From positions 28,216,934 to 28,280,933 of the forward strand of contig CM034388.1 of NCBI GenBank assembly GCA_019925095.2: 64,000 nucleotides of DNA, in the 5' to 3' direction. Shown here one piece after another: positions 45,583-56,689 of this stretch; within the stretch, counting starts at the first letter, position 1, and every line of letters starts with the position of its first letter. The translations under genes and the position numbers were made by a program. Below the pieces are notes generated by a model. The model saw nothing but the letters and a program-made list of their open reading frames with translations. It made no database searches and was not told where the DNA came from. The DNA is from Dendrolimus kikuchii. Taxonomy: Eukaryota; Arthropoda; Insecta; Lepidoptera; Lasiocampidae.

Positions 45583-45862
45583 TATTCGTGCAGGAACGGA
45601 GAAAGAATACAATTTCCTGCGACTAGGCGGCCTGTCGTAAGAGACGACAAAACAACCCACAGCGGTGGTAGGGAATTTGACCGACTGGACGGCTACCACC
45701 CCTGGTCTAAAGTATGTCGCCATAACAACCAGTCTCCTTTAAGAGAGCAGCAGCGCATTTGTAGCAGCTTTGGTGTTGCAAATGTTCATAGGCGATGGTA
45801 ACCGCTTTCCATCAAATGCGCCGTCTGTCTGTCTGCTGAACTCATGCAATAAAAATAAAAAA
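45583..45862 (+). mobile_element. SINE-like AATAAA element, inverted-pair half 2
   Basis: Begins TATTCGTGCAGGAACGGAG and ends CATGCAATAAAAATAAAAAA. It lacks about 30 bp around CTTGAGTTGTGTTCC. Together with half 1 it makes a head-to-head inverted repeat. Confidence 0.85.
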
Positions 45863-46860
45863 CCTTCATGGTATAATACATGTTTCTTTTGCTTAACTCT
45901 TTATCGATTTTTTTATTAAGTAGACCTGAAAATTTGTGTCCTTTTATTTCACATTTACGTCATATATGAGCAACATAATGTCGTCAACAGAATCACACTT
46001 CAATCTGTGCCTAAGCTTCCATTTATCTGACAATAAATCAATTTCCTTCAGTCGCAACAGCTTCTCCCTTACTAATAATACACTAGATCATATCTCGATG
46101 AAATGTTTATTTTCATATCACTTTTATTTGGGCTATAATAATCGTAAATCATCGTAACCAAAACACGATGAAAGAGTGAATATTACAACTTCGAAAGAGT
46201 GATTTGTTGGCATTCATTGAAGAACATGGTTAAGAGAGGCTTTTTGATGCTTCTATCAATGTGAAGGTTCACGCTGAACCTCCACATCGTGTAAGAAATG
46301 TAAAAAATGGATTCATTACATCATAAAAAGACGTCGAATTCAAGAACTAAATTGATTTTATTTCAAAAAGATTTGGCATGCAACATGTTAATAAGATGTA
46401 AAGAATTTGTTGGTATCAATATGTGTAGGTATTGGAGCTATAAATTAGATAGTCTGAATATAAAATATCGAGCAAAAAATCCACGAATAAATTATGGTCC
46501 AAAACGCTTTGGCCACTCCCGTTAAAGATGGTCAAAGGCAACGTTGCTCCGCGTTGCGAATGATGTAAACCGACGAAACGAAGGTTGTCAACAAATCTTA
46601 AATGACGCCTACATGTTGTGAAATATAGTTTAATTAGATATAACACTAGATTTTAATTGCAATTTATTACTCGATTACCTGATCTTTCTTATTAGAAAGC
46701 ATGTTGTATTAGGTCAAGAACTACTGATGGATTGTAATGATTTTGTAAACGTGTTTCAAATATTGCACAGATCATGACCATGCATGCCAAATGAGTAATA
46801 ACTAGAATGTAGATTCAAGGTGTTGTAAAAATTGTAACAAGACTGATGAGTGTCATCGGC
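45863..46860. other. No gene recognised; repeat-poor
   Basis: The frames 45936-46157, 46307-46525 (+) and 46416-46646 (-) are short, and no family was recognised. Confidence 0.4.
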
Positions 46861-46863
46861 CTT

Positions 46864-47052
46864 CTATGTATATCGAATTACATATACACGTAACATCATG
46901 TATGTAATTTGTATCTCTTGTGGGTTAAACAAGTCTATAGAAGATGTTTTGGTGTTTATTTCTCGGTCTTCAGTATTAATATTGAAAACGTATTCATTTA
47001 TTAAAACCCTGTGATCTAGGAAAATGCTTAAGGCTTCGTTTGAAGGTATCAA
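46864..47052 (-). pseudogene. Unidentified minus-strand open frame, possible partner of 47154-47681
   Basis: About 62 codons (IPSNEALSIFLDHRVLINEY, DLFNPQEIQITYMMLRV) with a less AT-driven composition than chance frames. I do not recognise the family. It lies on the same strand just downstream of the larger open region, so both could be pieces of one decayed gene. That link is inference. Confidence 0.3.
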
Positions 47053-47153
47053 TGGTTGACCCCTAAAAATAATGAAATTCGCAGGTCATAGCTCTCATCA
47101 TGACTCTTATTTTAACAACTCAAACAATGTTTTCTTATGTTATTGAAAGAAAC

Positions 47154-47681
47154 TTATCTGTTGTTAGCTTTTGTATTGATCTTTGCCGTTTTGACCACAC
47201 CGGACATAACATCATGTGTAGCAATATCGCTTGCTTCTATTCCATCGATGGTTTTATTTTCACAAAGAAAACAGGAAATAATTGCTGACATGCATTCATT
47301 TGTATCCTCCAACTTTAATGTTGTATTGAGAATCGATGCTTTTGTTATAAGACAGATTTTGTTACAACGGTTTGTTAAATCAACAAAGCAAGCAGTGGAT
47401 GGTGTTATTAAATGTAAACGATTAGGCATTGCAGTAACATTGTCCGTTTCTATTTCATCTCCGCTTTTGTACGTTGAGCCAGTTGATACAGCTATACCGG
47501 GCGGGCATCGGACGTTGTGCCCGAGATGTTTCCGGGATAATAAATTCAAACTAGCCGCGTTGACTCGACCGTTAAGCCGTGGGAAATGATTGGGTCCCGA
47601 CCGAAGTCGGCACCGTATTGTTAGGACGATTGTCCAGTGTACATAGATGTTGCGATACGATGTTATTGTGTCGGTGACAGC
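47154..47681 (-). pseudogene. Unidentified open region, likely decayed coding sequence
   Basis: The minus frame is free of stops from 47681 down to TAG/TAA-type termination at 47154-47156, about 175 codons, with no ATG near the start. Its composition is protein-like: Cys at several points, CPPGIAVSTGSTYKSGDE, TACFVDLTNRCNKICLIT and LEDTNECMSAIISCFLC. The plus strand is also open here (47137-47589), but with a hydrophobic, less convincing composition. I cannot name the family. A fragment of a mobile or viral gene, or a decayed host gene, are all possible. Confidence 0.4.
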
Positions 47682-47689
47682 TCATGGGA

Positions 47690-49304
47690 ATGGGACTGTA
47701 AACGGTATTTGTTTGTAATTGTCATAGTCATGGCTTTTGTGGCTATGCTTAGCATCAGTGGTGTTAAGGAGCTTTATGGAAAACATAACGTGTGCCTATT
47801 TATTCCCACAGTTCGTAAAATCGAACATGGAAATTCTGCTGTCAGTCGATATCAAATATTTTCTCTAAAGTTTAATAAGTATCGATTTCAAATGCACCAA
47901 GTATCTTAAGTTTGATATGCATTAAAATCGAATTTGAAATTCTAGAGTCCAGACATTTTCTTCTTTGTTGAAGGTAGATTGGAAAACAAGTAATAAAAGT
48001 GAACTATCTAAATAACAAAGTAGATAGGTAGGCGATTATGAACTTTTAATAAACCTCAACAGCAATAGGACAACAGGGGGAAGCTTATTATGAAAGCCAA
48101 CAGTAAAGAGAGTCGCTTTCTCCTTCCTAGCGGACCTATATACATCTACTAGAACCTAAAATATTCTCACAATATTCAAAGAGAACACGAACGTGGTATT
48201 CAATATATGCCTAGCACGTCCTCACACACTATTCACCTGAAAACAAATCCCTTTGTACTACTCTTAAACATCCATCATACTTTTTCTATTGACAAATCAA
48301 CGCGCTTACAAACAGAGCCTTTTTACATGGTAATCGCGACTACGTGATCTCGATTCGTCTCGCTTCGTAACTTTATGTGGGAATTGCACTCGATTTTTTT
48401 TGTAGACAACTTTTAAGACACGATTAAGGTTTATGGCAATCAAGTGGTAATTAGTTACTGCTCATAAACTTAAAGAAAATCATATATTAATTATCATTTA
48501 TTAGTAGCTAAATTCATGACGACATATTAACATACCTGCGTAAAGTTTTACTTTGTATGTTTAGTGACTTACATAAAATCCATAGGTCAAAAGATTTCGT
48601 GTTATAACAGTTTACTCATCAAATTTTTTTGTATTATGTGACTAGTATTATTGTGATATTTATCCGAAGAATGAAAAATCCAAAGATAGAATGTACAGAA
48701 TTAAAAACCATCAAATCTGCGCACGCGCCTGTTTATTCCGAACGCGGTCATTAGTAGCTGGCAGCCCGTTGTGGAAGGACGTGCCCGCCCACGCGTCATT
48801 CAAATGCAACCATGAACTAATGCCGCGATTATATCACCGTTTATGTAGGTGGCCTTATAAGGTTAATGTACAAACTATTAACAAGCCTAAATATAGATCA
48901 ATACTGATTTATAATAAGCTGCACATGCCGGTTCATCACCTGTTTTATAGTCTTAAAATATTTAGAGGTAGGATAGCTAACGTTATAATAATAATGAAAA
49001 TAAATATAATTTCAGTGTATAAAGGTCTCACTACTGGGCTTAGGTTTCGATATTTTGAGGGAATTGGCGGTATCTATGATGAATGAAATAATCAGTGATC
49101 TCGATCTTCTTGAAGGATCAAGAGATGGATGGATTGTGTGAAGAATGGCATGATGTTTTGTGGTATGAAAATGGGCCTATACCAGAATAGAGGACTATGG
49201 AAGAAGACATATTGAATAGATTCGAAATCATTGGGAGAAGAGAGAAATTCCTTATCGACTATCTGCATGTGGTAATTGTAACAATACGCAGGTGATAAAT
49301 AATG
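47690..49304. other. No gene recognised; repeat-poor
   Basis: The frames 47637-47909 and 48691-49086 (+) and 49092-49430 (-) show no recognisable domains. Confidence 0.35.
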
Positions 49305-49690
49305 ATTGCGTGCACCGGAACACAAACCAACTTGATTGACAATTTCTCTTTTTATTTTACCGCCCACCCGTTTTAATATCATATAAAAATGTACGAGCGA
49401 GGCATGTTGTTGAAGAATTTCTTGCGCCACTTCTTCTTTTCAAGCTTGTTGCGAAGTTGTGGTAAATTAGATTAGGTTCGCACGGAGTAAATAATAACAA
49501 TAAACAAAAATATAAAATAAATAATTAAAATGAACAAGTTGGCGGTAGGCTAAATAAAAATCTTTAACATTACTCATTGACACTTCACATCTTTGTCTTC
49601 CGTGATCACGGCTACTAAAAACTGGTCAAAACGACGGATTAAAAACAAAACAAAATACCGCGCTTAAAATCGTTAAAACGTAGTTTACTA
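49305..49690. mobile_element. Foldback family F, truncated copy
   Basis: The body from TGCGTGCACCGGAACACAAA to TCTTTGTCTTCCGTGATCAC and the terminal arm ACCGCGCTTAAAATCGTTAA are present. The proximal arm is absent. Confidence 0.78.
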
Positions 49691-49726
49691 AAAAGTTATT
49701 TTTTAATTAGCATGCTTCCTGGTCAG

Positions 49727-49800
49727 GACTCAAACCCATAACATTGAAATGAGATGTCACGCGTATCTCATTAGCCAATTGAGCGCTTCAGGGCGTAAAG
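49727..49800 (-). mobile_element. tRNA-like SINE remnant
   Basis: On the minus strand TGGCTAATGAGATACG (box A-like) and GGGTTTGAGTCCTGACC (box B-like) are about 35 bp apart. Mismatches in both boxes argue against a tRNA gene. Confidence 0.45.
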
Positions 49801-50077
49801 TCCAATTATTTTGACTTAGCCTATTTAATTATGCCTAGTAAATTGTACAAGTGGTCGCTCGTGGTCGAAATTCGACCATAATAATTCATTTAAATTATTA
49901 GTTTGAATACTACTAAGGTTCTGTTGTCAAAGACTATACTTCTACAATCACAGATTTCGCCAAGGCTACACTGTTAATTTGACTTTAACAATGAATAAAA
50001 GAGTATATATGCGTGTGTGTGTGTCAAATAAATGGCAGTGTGTGTAATATTTTTTTATTGATTTAATGTATTTTTAT

Positions 50078-50403
50078 ACATACATATATACATAACTTCA
50101 CGCCAGTTCCCTTGCGGGGTAGGCATGAACAACAGAGCGCCATTCAGTCTTATTCTTACACACCTCACTTGCTTCTTTGACATCCATAGCTCTTGTCATG
50201 CACGCTCGTCTGTTCTTAAGGCTCCTGACATCACCTTCTGCTAGTACACGATCAATTTGATCATGGAAGGTTTGTCGTGGCCTTCCACGACTTCTGCATC
50301 CATCCACTTTTGCGTTGTATATCTGTTTAGTCATTTTTTCATCATGCATTCTTTCCACATGCCCGAACCACCGGAGCATTCCTTTCCTTGCCTTCACCCC
50401 GAC
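50078..50403 (-). pseudogene. LINE 3' fragment with (TATG)n tail, copy 7, longest
   Basis: The minus frame reads KARKGMLRWFGHVERMHDEK, TKQIYNAKVDGCRSRGRPR, TFHDQIDRVLAEGDV and ends YPARELA with a stop, followed by the TATG tail. The perfect 12-bp duplication ATGTATTTTTAT at 50066-50077 and 50404-50415 marks insertion into the foldback arm. The frame is open throughout, so this is one of the younger copies. Confidence 0.94.
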
Positions 50404-50555
50404 ATGTATTTTTATGCATAATTTTAAACAAATATTAGCATTCTGCACTCCTCTATATAAAATATAAGTGTGCGAAATTTCATACCCCTCCGTCCCCGCA
50501 ATTTTCGTAAAAAGGGGTACAAAGTTTTTGCTGTGTTTTTGCTTCACGTATTTTT

Positions 50556-51029
50556 TTATAATATATTACGATATTATAAAAAAAATTGCTAATTTACTCG
50601 AATGTTTTCCACCCTTCAGTTTTGCTCTGATTCGTGACTTGCCTCATAAACTTGACTTCTTTTGCAACGTATTCAATGCCTGTCGCGATCTGCTTAATCA
50701 GGGCAGTTACCGAAATTGCCTTAATTAACAAAGGCCTTTCTTTCTGAAAAACTGTATCAACTTGACCGGTTTCTGTTTTTTCTGCTCTAGATCAGTATGT
50801 CCCTTTCAAAACTGTAGCAAATTAAATTGGTTGTGTGTACAGAAAGTTGTTGGGAACCGGAATGTGAATTGATACAGGCCGAATTAAGAAAAAAAAACAA
50901 AGTGTGTTTTATTAAGTACCTGCCCCTTATAATCAACATTGTATTGGAAGAAAGTCTGAAAACGTTAATAGCTAGCTGCACAGTCTGCTTAACTTGGGTA
51001 CATTTATTTAACATTTAACCATTCATCAT
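50556..51029. other. Spacer of the foldback element
   Basis: Open frames on both strands (50468-50728, 50827-51018 plus; 50787-51014 minus) without recognisable domains. It is loop sequence between the inverted arms and does not look like a transposase. Confidence 0.45.
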
Positions 51030-51239
51030 TATATTAATACGTGAAGCAACATTTGGACCCCTTTTTACGAAAATTGGAGGAGTATGAAATTTCGCACACT
51101 TATAGTTTATATAGAGAAGGAGTGTAGAATACTAATATTTTTGTTTTAAATTATGCATAAAAATACAATCAATAAAAAAAAGCGTTGCACACATTACCAT
51201 GTATTTGATACACACACGCATATATAGTCTTTTGTTTTT

Positions 51240-51523
51240 TTTTATGTTTAAGGCTTGGCAACTAGGCCTTTAAGCCAGGCGCCGTTGTATTGTAAGCTAC
51301 AATCGACGTCATTCAACGGAGTTCTTGTGAAAACTCGAAAGGCCACATTTGGCTATATAGTTCACATTTCTCGCAAAAACACGTAATTACTACTCAAAAA
51401 CTATCAATATCCTACAACTATTGTTCATTTTAGAGTAATTTTACACATTTTTAGAAAATAATAAAACTGCATAGCACAACGTCTCCTTTCAGTTCCCGTC
51501 AAAAACTCCTTGTTTTTTGTTGT
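51240..51523. mobile_element. Insert in the right arm of the foldback element
   Basis: AAGGCTTGGCAACTAGGCCT to TCAGTTCCCGTCAAAAACTC replaces about 35 bp of arm sequence present elsewhere. The class is unknown. A similar CCCGCCAAAAACTCTTTGTG occurs at about 40591-40610. Confidence 0.5.
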
Positions 51524-51771
51524 CTTGGCGAAATCTGTGATTATAGAAGTGTAGTCTTTGACAACAAATTATTATGGTCGAATTTCGACCACGGGCGACC
51601 ACTAGTTATTTGCAATAGCCATTTTACTTGACCGCAAATTCCGTTACAAGTAAAAAAATTGCACCTACGCCGTGAGTATGTTATTTTTGATAAATCATAT
51701 CTGTCACATAATTATTATGTTAACCAAATTAATGATGGCAGGTTTTAATTAAGTTTTAATTATTTAATTTA

Positions 51772-51901
51772 CGAGCTTGCATGACAAGAGTTATGAATGT
51801 CAAAGAGGCAAGTGAGGTGTGTAAGAATAAGCCTAAATGGCACTCTGTTGTTCGTGCCTACCCCACGAGGGAACTGGCGTGAAGTTATGTATGTATGTAT
51901 A
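51772..51901 (+). mobile_element. LINE 3' fragment with (TATG)n tail, copy 8
   Basis: It is truncated at ACGAGCTTGCATGACAAGAG. TTTTAATTA-type sequence lies on both sides, so a duplication near GTTTTAATTA is possible but blurred by low complexity. Confidence 0.87.
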
Positions 51902-52314
51902 GGTTTTAATTAAATAATAATACTTTCGAAAGCACACGTTCATTGATGAACGGCTTTTATGTTTGTCAATTATGTAAAGATTTCCAACCGATGTTTATAC
52001 GAAGGAAATACGTGATGGGAATAATGTTATTTTTGCAATAAAAGTCGCGTATTATAATGGCCATATTTCATTGGATGAAAGCTGAATAAGGCTGCTGTCC
52101 TATTAAATAAGAGAAGCGTATTGTGAAGATTGTGCTTTAACCCTTTTATTCATAATATTTGCACGAGTGTTATCGGTTGATTGAAAAGAAGTAAAAAAGT
52201 ACTATTCATAATTGCATTATTAATATCTACGAATATGATAAATACCTTTTAAAGTACATTTTAAAGAACGGATTAACCTCGTACAATGATTATGAGTAAG
52301 GAAGGACATTTATG
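51902..52314. other. No gene recognised
   Basis: AT-rich unique sequence. Confidence 0.45.
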
Positions 52315-52540
52315 TGAAAACTAGCTGAGACCCGCGGTTTCACCCGCGTGGTGATGGAAAATCGTTATATTTTGGATAGTTCACATTATATCTTTATGAA
52401 TTATAGCCTATGTGTTATTCTGATGTGTAAGCTATATCATTGTAAAGTTTCATCAAAATCCATTCAGCAGTTTTTGCGTGAAAGAGTAACTAACATACAT
52501 CCATACATTCTTACAAACTTTCGCGACTTTTAGTAGGATT
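52315..52540 (-). repeat. Dispersed repeat of the GCTAGT-ended class
   Basis: ACTAGCTGAGACCCGCGGTT and TCACCCGCGTGG at the left, CAAAATCCATTCAGCAGTTT, TGCGTGAAAGAGTAAC and ACTTTCGCGACTTTTAGTAG at the right. This is one of the commonest insect repeat layouts. Confidence 0.75.
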
Positions 52541-53399
52541 ATTTAATTTAAAAAGCCTGGCGCTTTTTCTGGCGATTTGGTTTGAGAAGATTTCAATTAC
52601 CTAATATCACGCGAAATTTAACCTATATTCCCTTGAGTTGCTATAAGAACTCCCTTGTTAGGCGTTAATCAAATAATCAAAGATTCAGACTTGTTGCGCG
52701 AGTCCGGGTTTAATCTAGTGCTCTAGTAACTTGAAAATTGCGTTAAAAATTAACACTGCTACAGCTGAATACATAAATCATGTAAAGCCAAATTTAAAAA
52801 AGAAGAACTCGTGCGTCTATGCGACGTCTATTAGTAATGTTTGACAGGTGTTACATCTTTGAATGAATCAAAATATGTATGAATGGAGTGAAGTAACTTT
52901 TATCAATGAACAGTTGGACGCTTGGTTGGCTCGCTAGCCGCTATCAATGTGACCTTAACCGAATCGTATTGCATCACAACCGAAAGTGATCATTAATTCC
53001 TCAGTCGCCTTGGCAGTGTTTCTGATCTGTGACATTGCGGAATTCTAACACCTGTCCTGCTCGTTCTTTTTAACATTTGCATACGTTAGACAAGGACCTC
53101 CGAGGCTCCACTCAGACGCTCTCACTTCCGCCCGCCCACGGATCAGCCTACGCGATCTAACTTACTTTTTAAAAGTTGTTTCGCGTTTTTCGCTGGCCAT
53201 TTTGTAATGTTTAAGTAATGCGATATAATAAGTGTGTTATCTTGATGTTTGTGCGGTTTGTTGTTGAATTGGAGTGGGTTTTTATTCTGGCGGAGCTGTA
53301 AGTGGGGTTTGTAGTTTTCAAAAGTTTTATAAGTTCTGATTGTGATATAGCTACTTGATAGTCGATGTGTAAATAATATTTACCGAAGTTTAAATTCGT
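52541..53399. other. No gene recognised
   Basis: Unique. A GC-richer patch lies at 53090-53165 (CACTTCCGCCCGCCCACGGA). Confidence 0.4.
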
Positions 53400-53713
53400 T
53401 TTTTTATTTTTTATTGCAGGAGCTCAGCAGACAGGCAGACGGCCCACTTTATGCAAAAGCGGTTACCATCGCCTATGGACATTTGCAACACCAAAGGTGC
53501 TACAAATGCGCTGCTGCTCTCTTAAGGGAGACTGGAACCTGATCACTAATGCCGGAACACAACTCAAGGTTGTTATGACGGTATAGTCTATACCAAGGGT
53601 GGTAGCCATCCGGTCGGGCAAATGCCCTACCACCTGTGGGTTGTTTTGTCGCCTCTTACGACAGGCCGCCCGGCCGCAGGAAAATGTATTCTTTCTCCAT
53701 TCCTGCACGCATA
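53400..53713 (-). mobile_element. SINE-like AATAAA element, copy 8
   Basis: Near full length. One ~5-bp deletion (CACCTGTGGG instead of CACCTGGCTGTGGG). Confidence 0.87.
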
Positions 53714-54202
53714 TAAAGTTTTTATATAATCATTTATTTTCAACATTTAATTCATGTATTTATAAGGACAAATTCCTCCTTGTATTTTTATGATTGTCTG
53801 AATGTTAAAATTGAATCATTTTTAAACAGGCCAAACATTTGTAGTATAAATAAAAATTGATATTTGTCTTGAAATTACTAGCCAATAAAATTTTGGGATA
53901 CTAGTGTAATGTTTTGAGGAATTTGTTTTTTTAGATAAACAGTGCTTATTCTGTCTAAAATAATACAATTTTAATCCTTAATACAGTCCTACAAGACACT
54001 TGCAATATACCTAATTAAAATGATAGTAAAATGTTAAGTAACAGAAATAAAAAAAAAATTGTAATATGGGTTGGGGATCAATTATCTACGGATAACTTTC
54101 CCCCCTTTTATAGTTAGTTTTACTGTTAGTATTATATCATATATATTAAAAAAAAGAAATTGATTTAAACACATTAAACCGTTCTCCGGAAATATCCGTT
54201 TT
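53714..54202. other. No gene recognised
   Basis: AT-rich unique sequence. Confidence 0.45.
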
Positions 54203-54500
54203 TATCCGTGCAGGAACGGAGAAAGAATACAATTTCCTGCGTTGGGGCGGCCTGTCGTAAGAGGCGACTTAACAACCCACAGCCAGGTGGTAGGGTATGT
54301 GCTCGACTGAATGACAACCATCCCTGGTCTAGAGTATGCCGCCATAACAACCTTGAGTTGGGTTCCGGCATTAATGGCCAGGTTGCTCCGTTTAGAGAGC
54401 GGCTGCACGTTGGTAGCACGTTTGCTGTTATGTCTATAGGCGATGTTAACCGCATTCCATTAGGTGGGCCGTCTCTGCTGAACTCAGGCAATAAAAAAAA
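54203..54500 (+). mobile_element. SINE-like AATAAA element, copy 9
   Basis: TATCCGTGCAGGAACGGAG to CAGGCAATAAAAAAAA. More diverged in the middle. Both strands carry long by-product frames. Confidence 0.87.
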
Positions 54501-54974
54501 TACAAGTATACATATGTTATACGGTAAATATCAGCAAACTTCCTCGTTCGTTGATATAAAATGCATAAAAGACTAGTGTCCAAGTTACTGTATATTCAAG
54601 ATGTTTTTTTTATAGTATGACATCAGCTCGTAGGTGGCTCTTGTTGCCCAACCTGTGTCCGCTCCTTAAATTATAACTTAATTCTGACCCGCTCCGGCGC
54701 ACGATATATTTCGAAATAACGGTATTCTTGTATTTCATCCGATATATGTGTGTTTTGACCACAATTTAACAGGTTAAATGTTCGCGCTTTTATTGAGTTT
54801 TATTTTTTCACTACTCCTTAACCTAGACTTCGAATGTATTTATTATTTGGTTGGCGGTTTTATCTCTTCTTTATATCCATCTGGATTTTTGGGTCATGCC
54901 ATGTGCCACAATACAACGCTATAGAAAAACGGCGGAAAATAAAGTATTGAATTTTTTTTGTGTCCTATATATGC

Positions 54975-55420
54975 TCCATCCAAAGGTTGTCTGGAAGAAA
55001 TCGTCATGCGCTATAAGATTTTAAGATTTTATCCGTGCAGGAACGGAGAAAGAATACAATTTCCTGCGGCCCGGCGGCCTGTCGTAAGAGGCGACTAAAC
55101 AACCCACAGCCAGGTGGTAGAGTATTTGCTCGACTGGATGGCGACCACCCCTGGTCTAGAGTATGCCGCCATAACCTTGTGTTGTGTTCCGGCATTAGTG
55201 ACCAGGTTCCAGTCTTCTTCAAGAGAGCAGCAGCGCATTTGTAGCACCTTTGATGTTGCAAATGTTCATAGGCGACGGTAACCGCTTTCTATCAAGTGGG
55301 CCGTCTTGTCTGTCGGCTGAACTCCTGCAATAAAAAAAAAGATCGCCTATTGTACTTGTATATTAATGTTCTTGATTTTATGTTGTATTTTTGTACAATA
55401 ATGTATATTCTATACTATTC
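54975..55420 (+). mobile_element. LINE 3' UTR interrupted by a SINE-like element
   Basis: GGTTGTCTGGAAGAAATCGT at 54982 and ATCGCCTATTGTACTTGTAT to TTTTTGTACAATAATGTATA at 55342-55404 are consecutive parts of the 971-1092-type LINE 3' end. They are separated by the element at 55029-55340. Confidence 0.75.
55029..55340 (+). mobile_element. SINE-like AATAAA element, copy 10, nested in a LINE
   Basis: Full length with nine A at the 3' end. Because it splits a LINE tail, it moved after that LINE copy arrived. Confidence 0.9.
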
Positions 55421-55600
55421 TACATAGGCGTGTTGGGTTTTGAAAAATCATGTCGATGTTCCTAAGTTATTTTTTATTTAAATTGTGACGTGGTAAATAC
55501 AAGACCAGTCAATCTCTATTTTTATATAACCTTAATAACGTTTTAATGTTTCACGTTCAATCAATTCATCACGTTGTTTCCTCATTACCATTTATTAACC

Positions 55601-56024
55601 TTTTTTTTTTTTTTTTTGATAACGCAGGGGGAATGTCTTTGGACACCATCCTCGGGTCCTTCGGGGGAAGGGCCAAAATGCAGGCATAAGGCCTGCATCG
55701 AGGGTGTGTGGGACTCTCAGCGACCGGTCCTCCACGCTGGCTTCTAAAACGAAGCTGTCGCGAGAAACGGCCGCCAAACTACCCACTAAACCTAAACCTG
55801 CGCCCCATTTATAGCGCTTTTACGGGGCGTCACGGGATCTCGTACAGAGTAACTGCACCATGACGCCCCTACGCTCTGTAACTGGGGAGCAGAGTGACCC
55901 ACTTCGTATAGCAGGGGGGGAAGTCCGCTGTCACCCCCGTGACAGCGGCCCCCCTGTGACGGTAACTATGGGAGGAGAAGATGCGCGTAGCGGCGCCTGC
56001 GACCGCCGGTCCGCCTCCTGCGGA
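55601..56024 (-). mobile_element. Recent poly(A) retroelement insertion, 424 bp
   Basis: The plus strand starts with a run of 17 T (a minus-strand poly(A) tail), and the whole insert is GC-rich (for example GGGGTGACAGCGGACTTCCC on the minus strand). The perfect 14-bp duplication ACCATTTATTAACC flanks it at 55587-55600 and 56025-56038. The intact tail and duplication imply recent target-primed insertion. It is probably a LINE 3' end or SINE. The small minus ORF 55595-55786 is likely incidental. Confidence 0.92.
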
Positions 56025-56038
56025 ACCATTTATTAACC

Positions 56039-56372
56039 CTATGTGATCGTCTGGCGGTTCTTAATTACATATAGCAAAGTCAATAGGTGGCGAGATATTT
56101 GCTTTCAAAGAAGTGAAAATTACGACACCTAACTATCCCTAACTTTTGAACTATGAAGAGGAAAATTACAAAAATAATAAATGTTGACACGACCAATTGA
56201 GAAACGCCGCCTTTTTTAAAGTCGGTTAAAACTAAGGTTGTGAAGCGTAAAAATACTTTCGATTCAATGGTTTTTTTATAGTTTAATGAGGATAGTAGAC
56301 GTTTGTCATTTCTATGGAACCTTTCATTGTACGTCGAGTGGCTACGCACTTGGCCGTTTTTCTAAGGAATTG
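56039..56372. other. No gene recognised
   Basis: AT-rich. The frame 56080-56349 (-) contains no known domain. Confidence 0.4.
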
Positions 56373-56655
56373 TGTATATAATATTTTTTTCAGTTTTCGC
56401 GACTTGTATACAAATACTTGTATATAAATTAGTTTAGGCTCCCATAATGTAAATAATAACCATAATAAAATTAAAACTAAATAATTAAAATAAACAAGTT
56501 AGCGATAGGTTCAACAAAACTTTAACAATACTCATTGACACTTGACATTTTTGTTTTTCGTCATCACGGCCACTGAAAAGTGGCTGAAACGTCGGAATGA
56601 TAATCAAATAAATTACCGCGCTTAAAACCGTTAAAACGTAGTTTTATTATGAATT
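56373..56655. mobile_element. Foldback family F, internally deleted copy
   Basis: It has the start TATAATATTTTTTTCAGTTT and the complete distal arm (CACTGAAAAGTGGCTGAAAC to CCGTTAAAACGTAGTTTTAT). The central ~250 bp are missing. Confidence 0.8.
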
Positions 56656-56689
56656 GTGCATAATTTAAATAAAATTAGCGTCACCATCC

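Larger units (their letters stand above)
49848..51609. mobile_element. Large foldback DNA element family G, both arms present
   Basis: The left arm (49848-50555, starting AAGTGGTCGCTCGTGGTCGA) and the inverted right arm (51030-51609, ending TCGACCACGGGCGACCACTA) share the full sequence seen in 4025-4620, including TTTCATAC(C/T)CCTC, TTTTCGTAAAAAGGGGT and GCTTCACGTAT. A spacer of about 470 bp separates them. The left arm carries a LINE insertion and the right arm another insert at about 51240-51523. No transposase. Confidence 0.85.

Noticed and set aside
47137..47589. 150-codon plus-strand frame with a hydrophobic N-terminus
   Set aside because: It overlaps the more protein-like minus-strand open region; its hydrophobic start can be the shadow of that frame.
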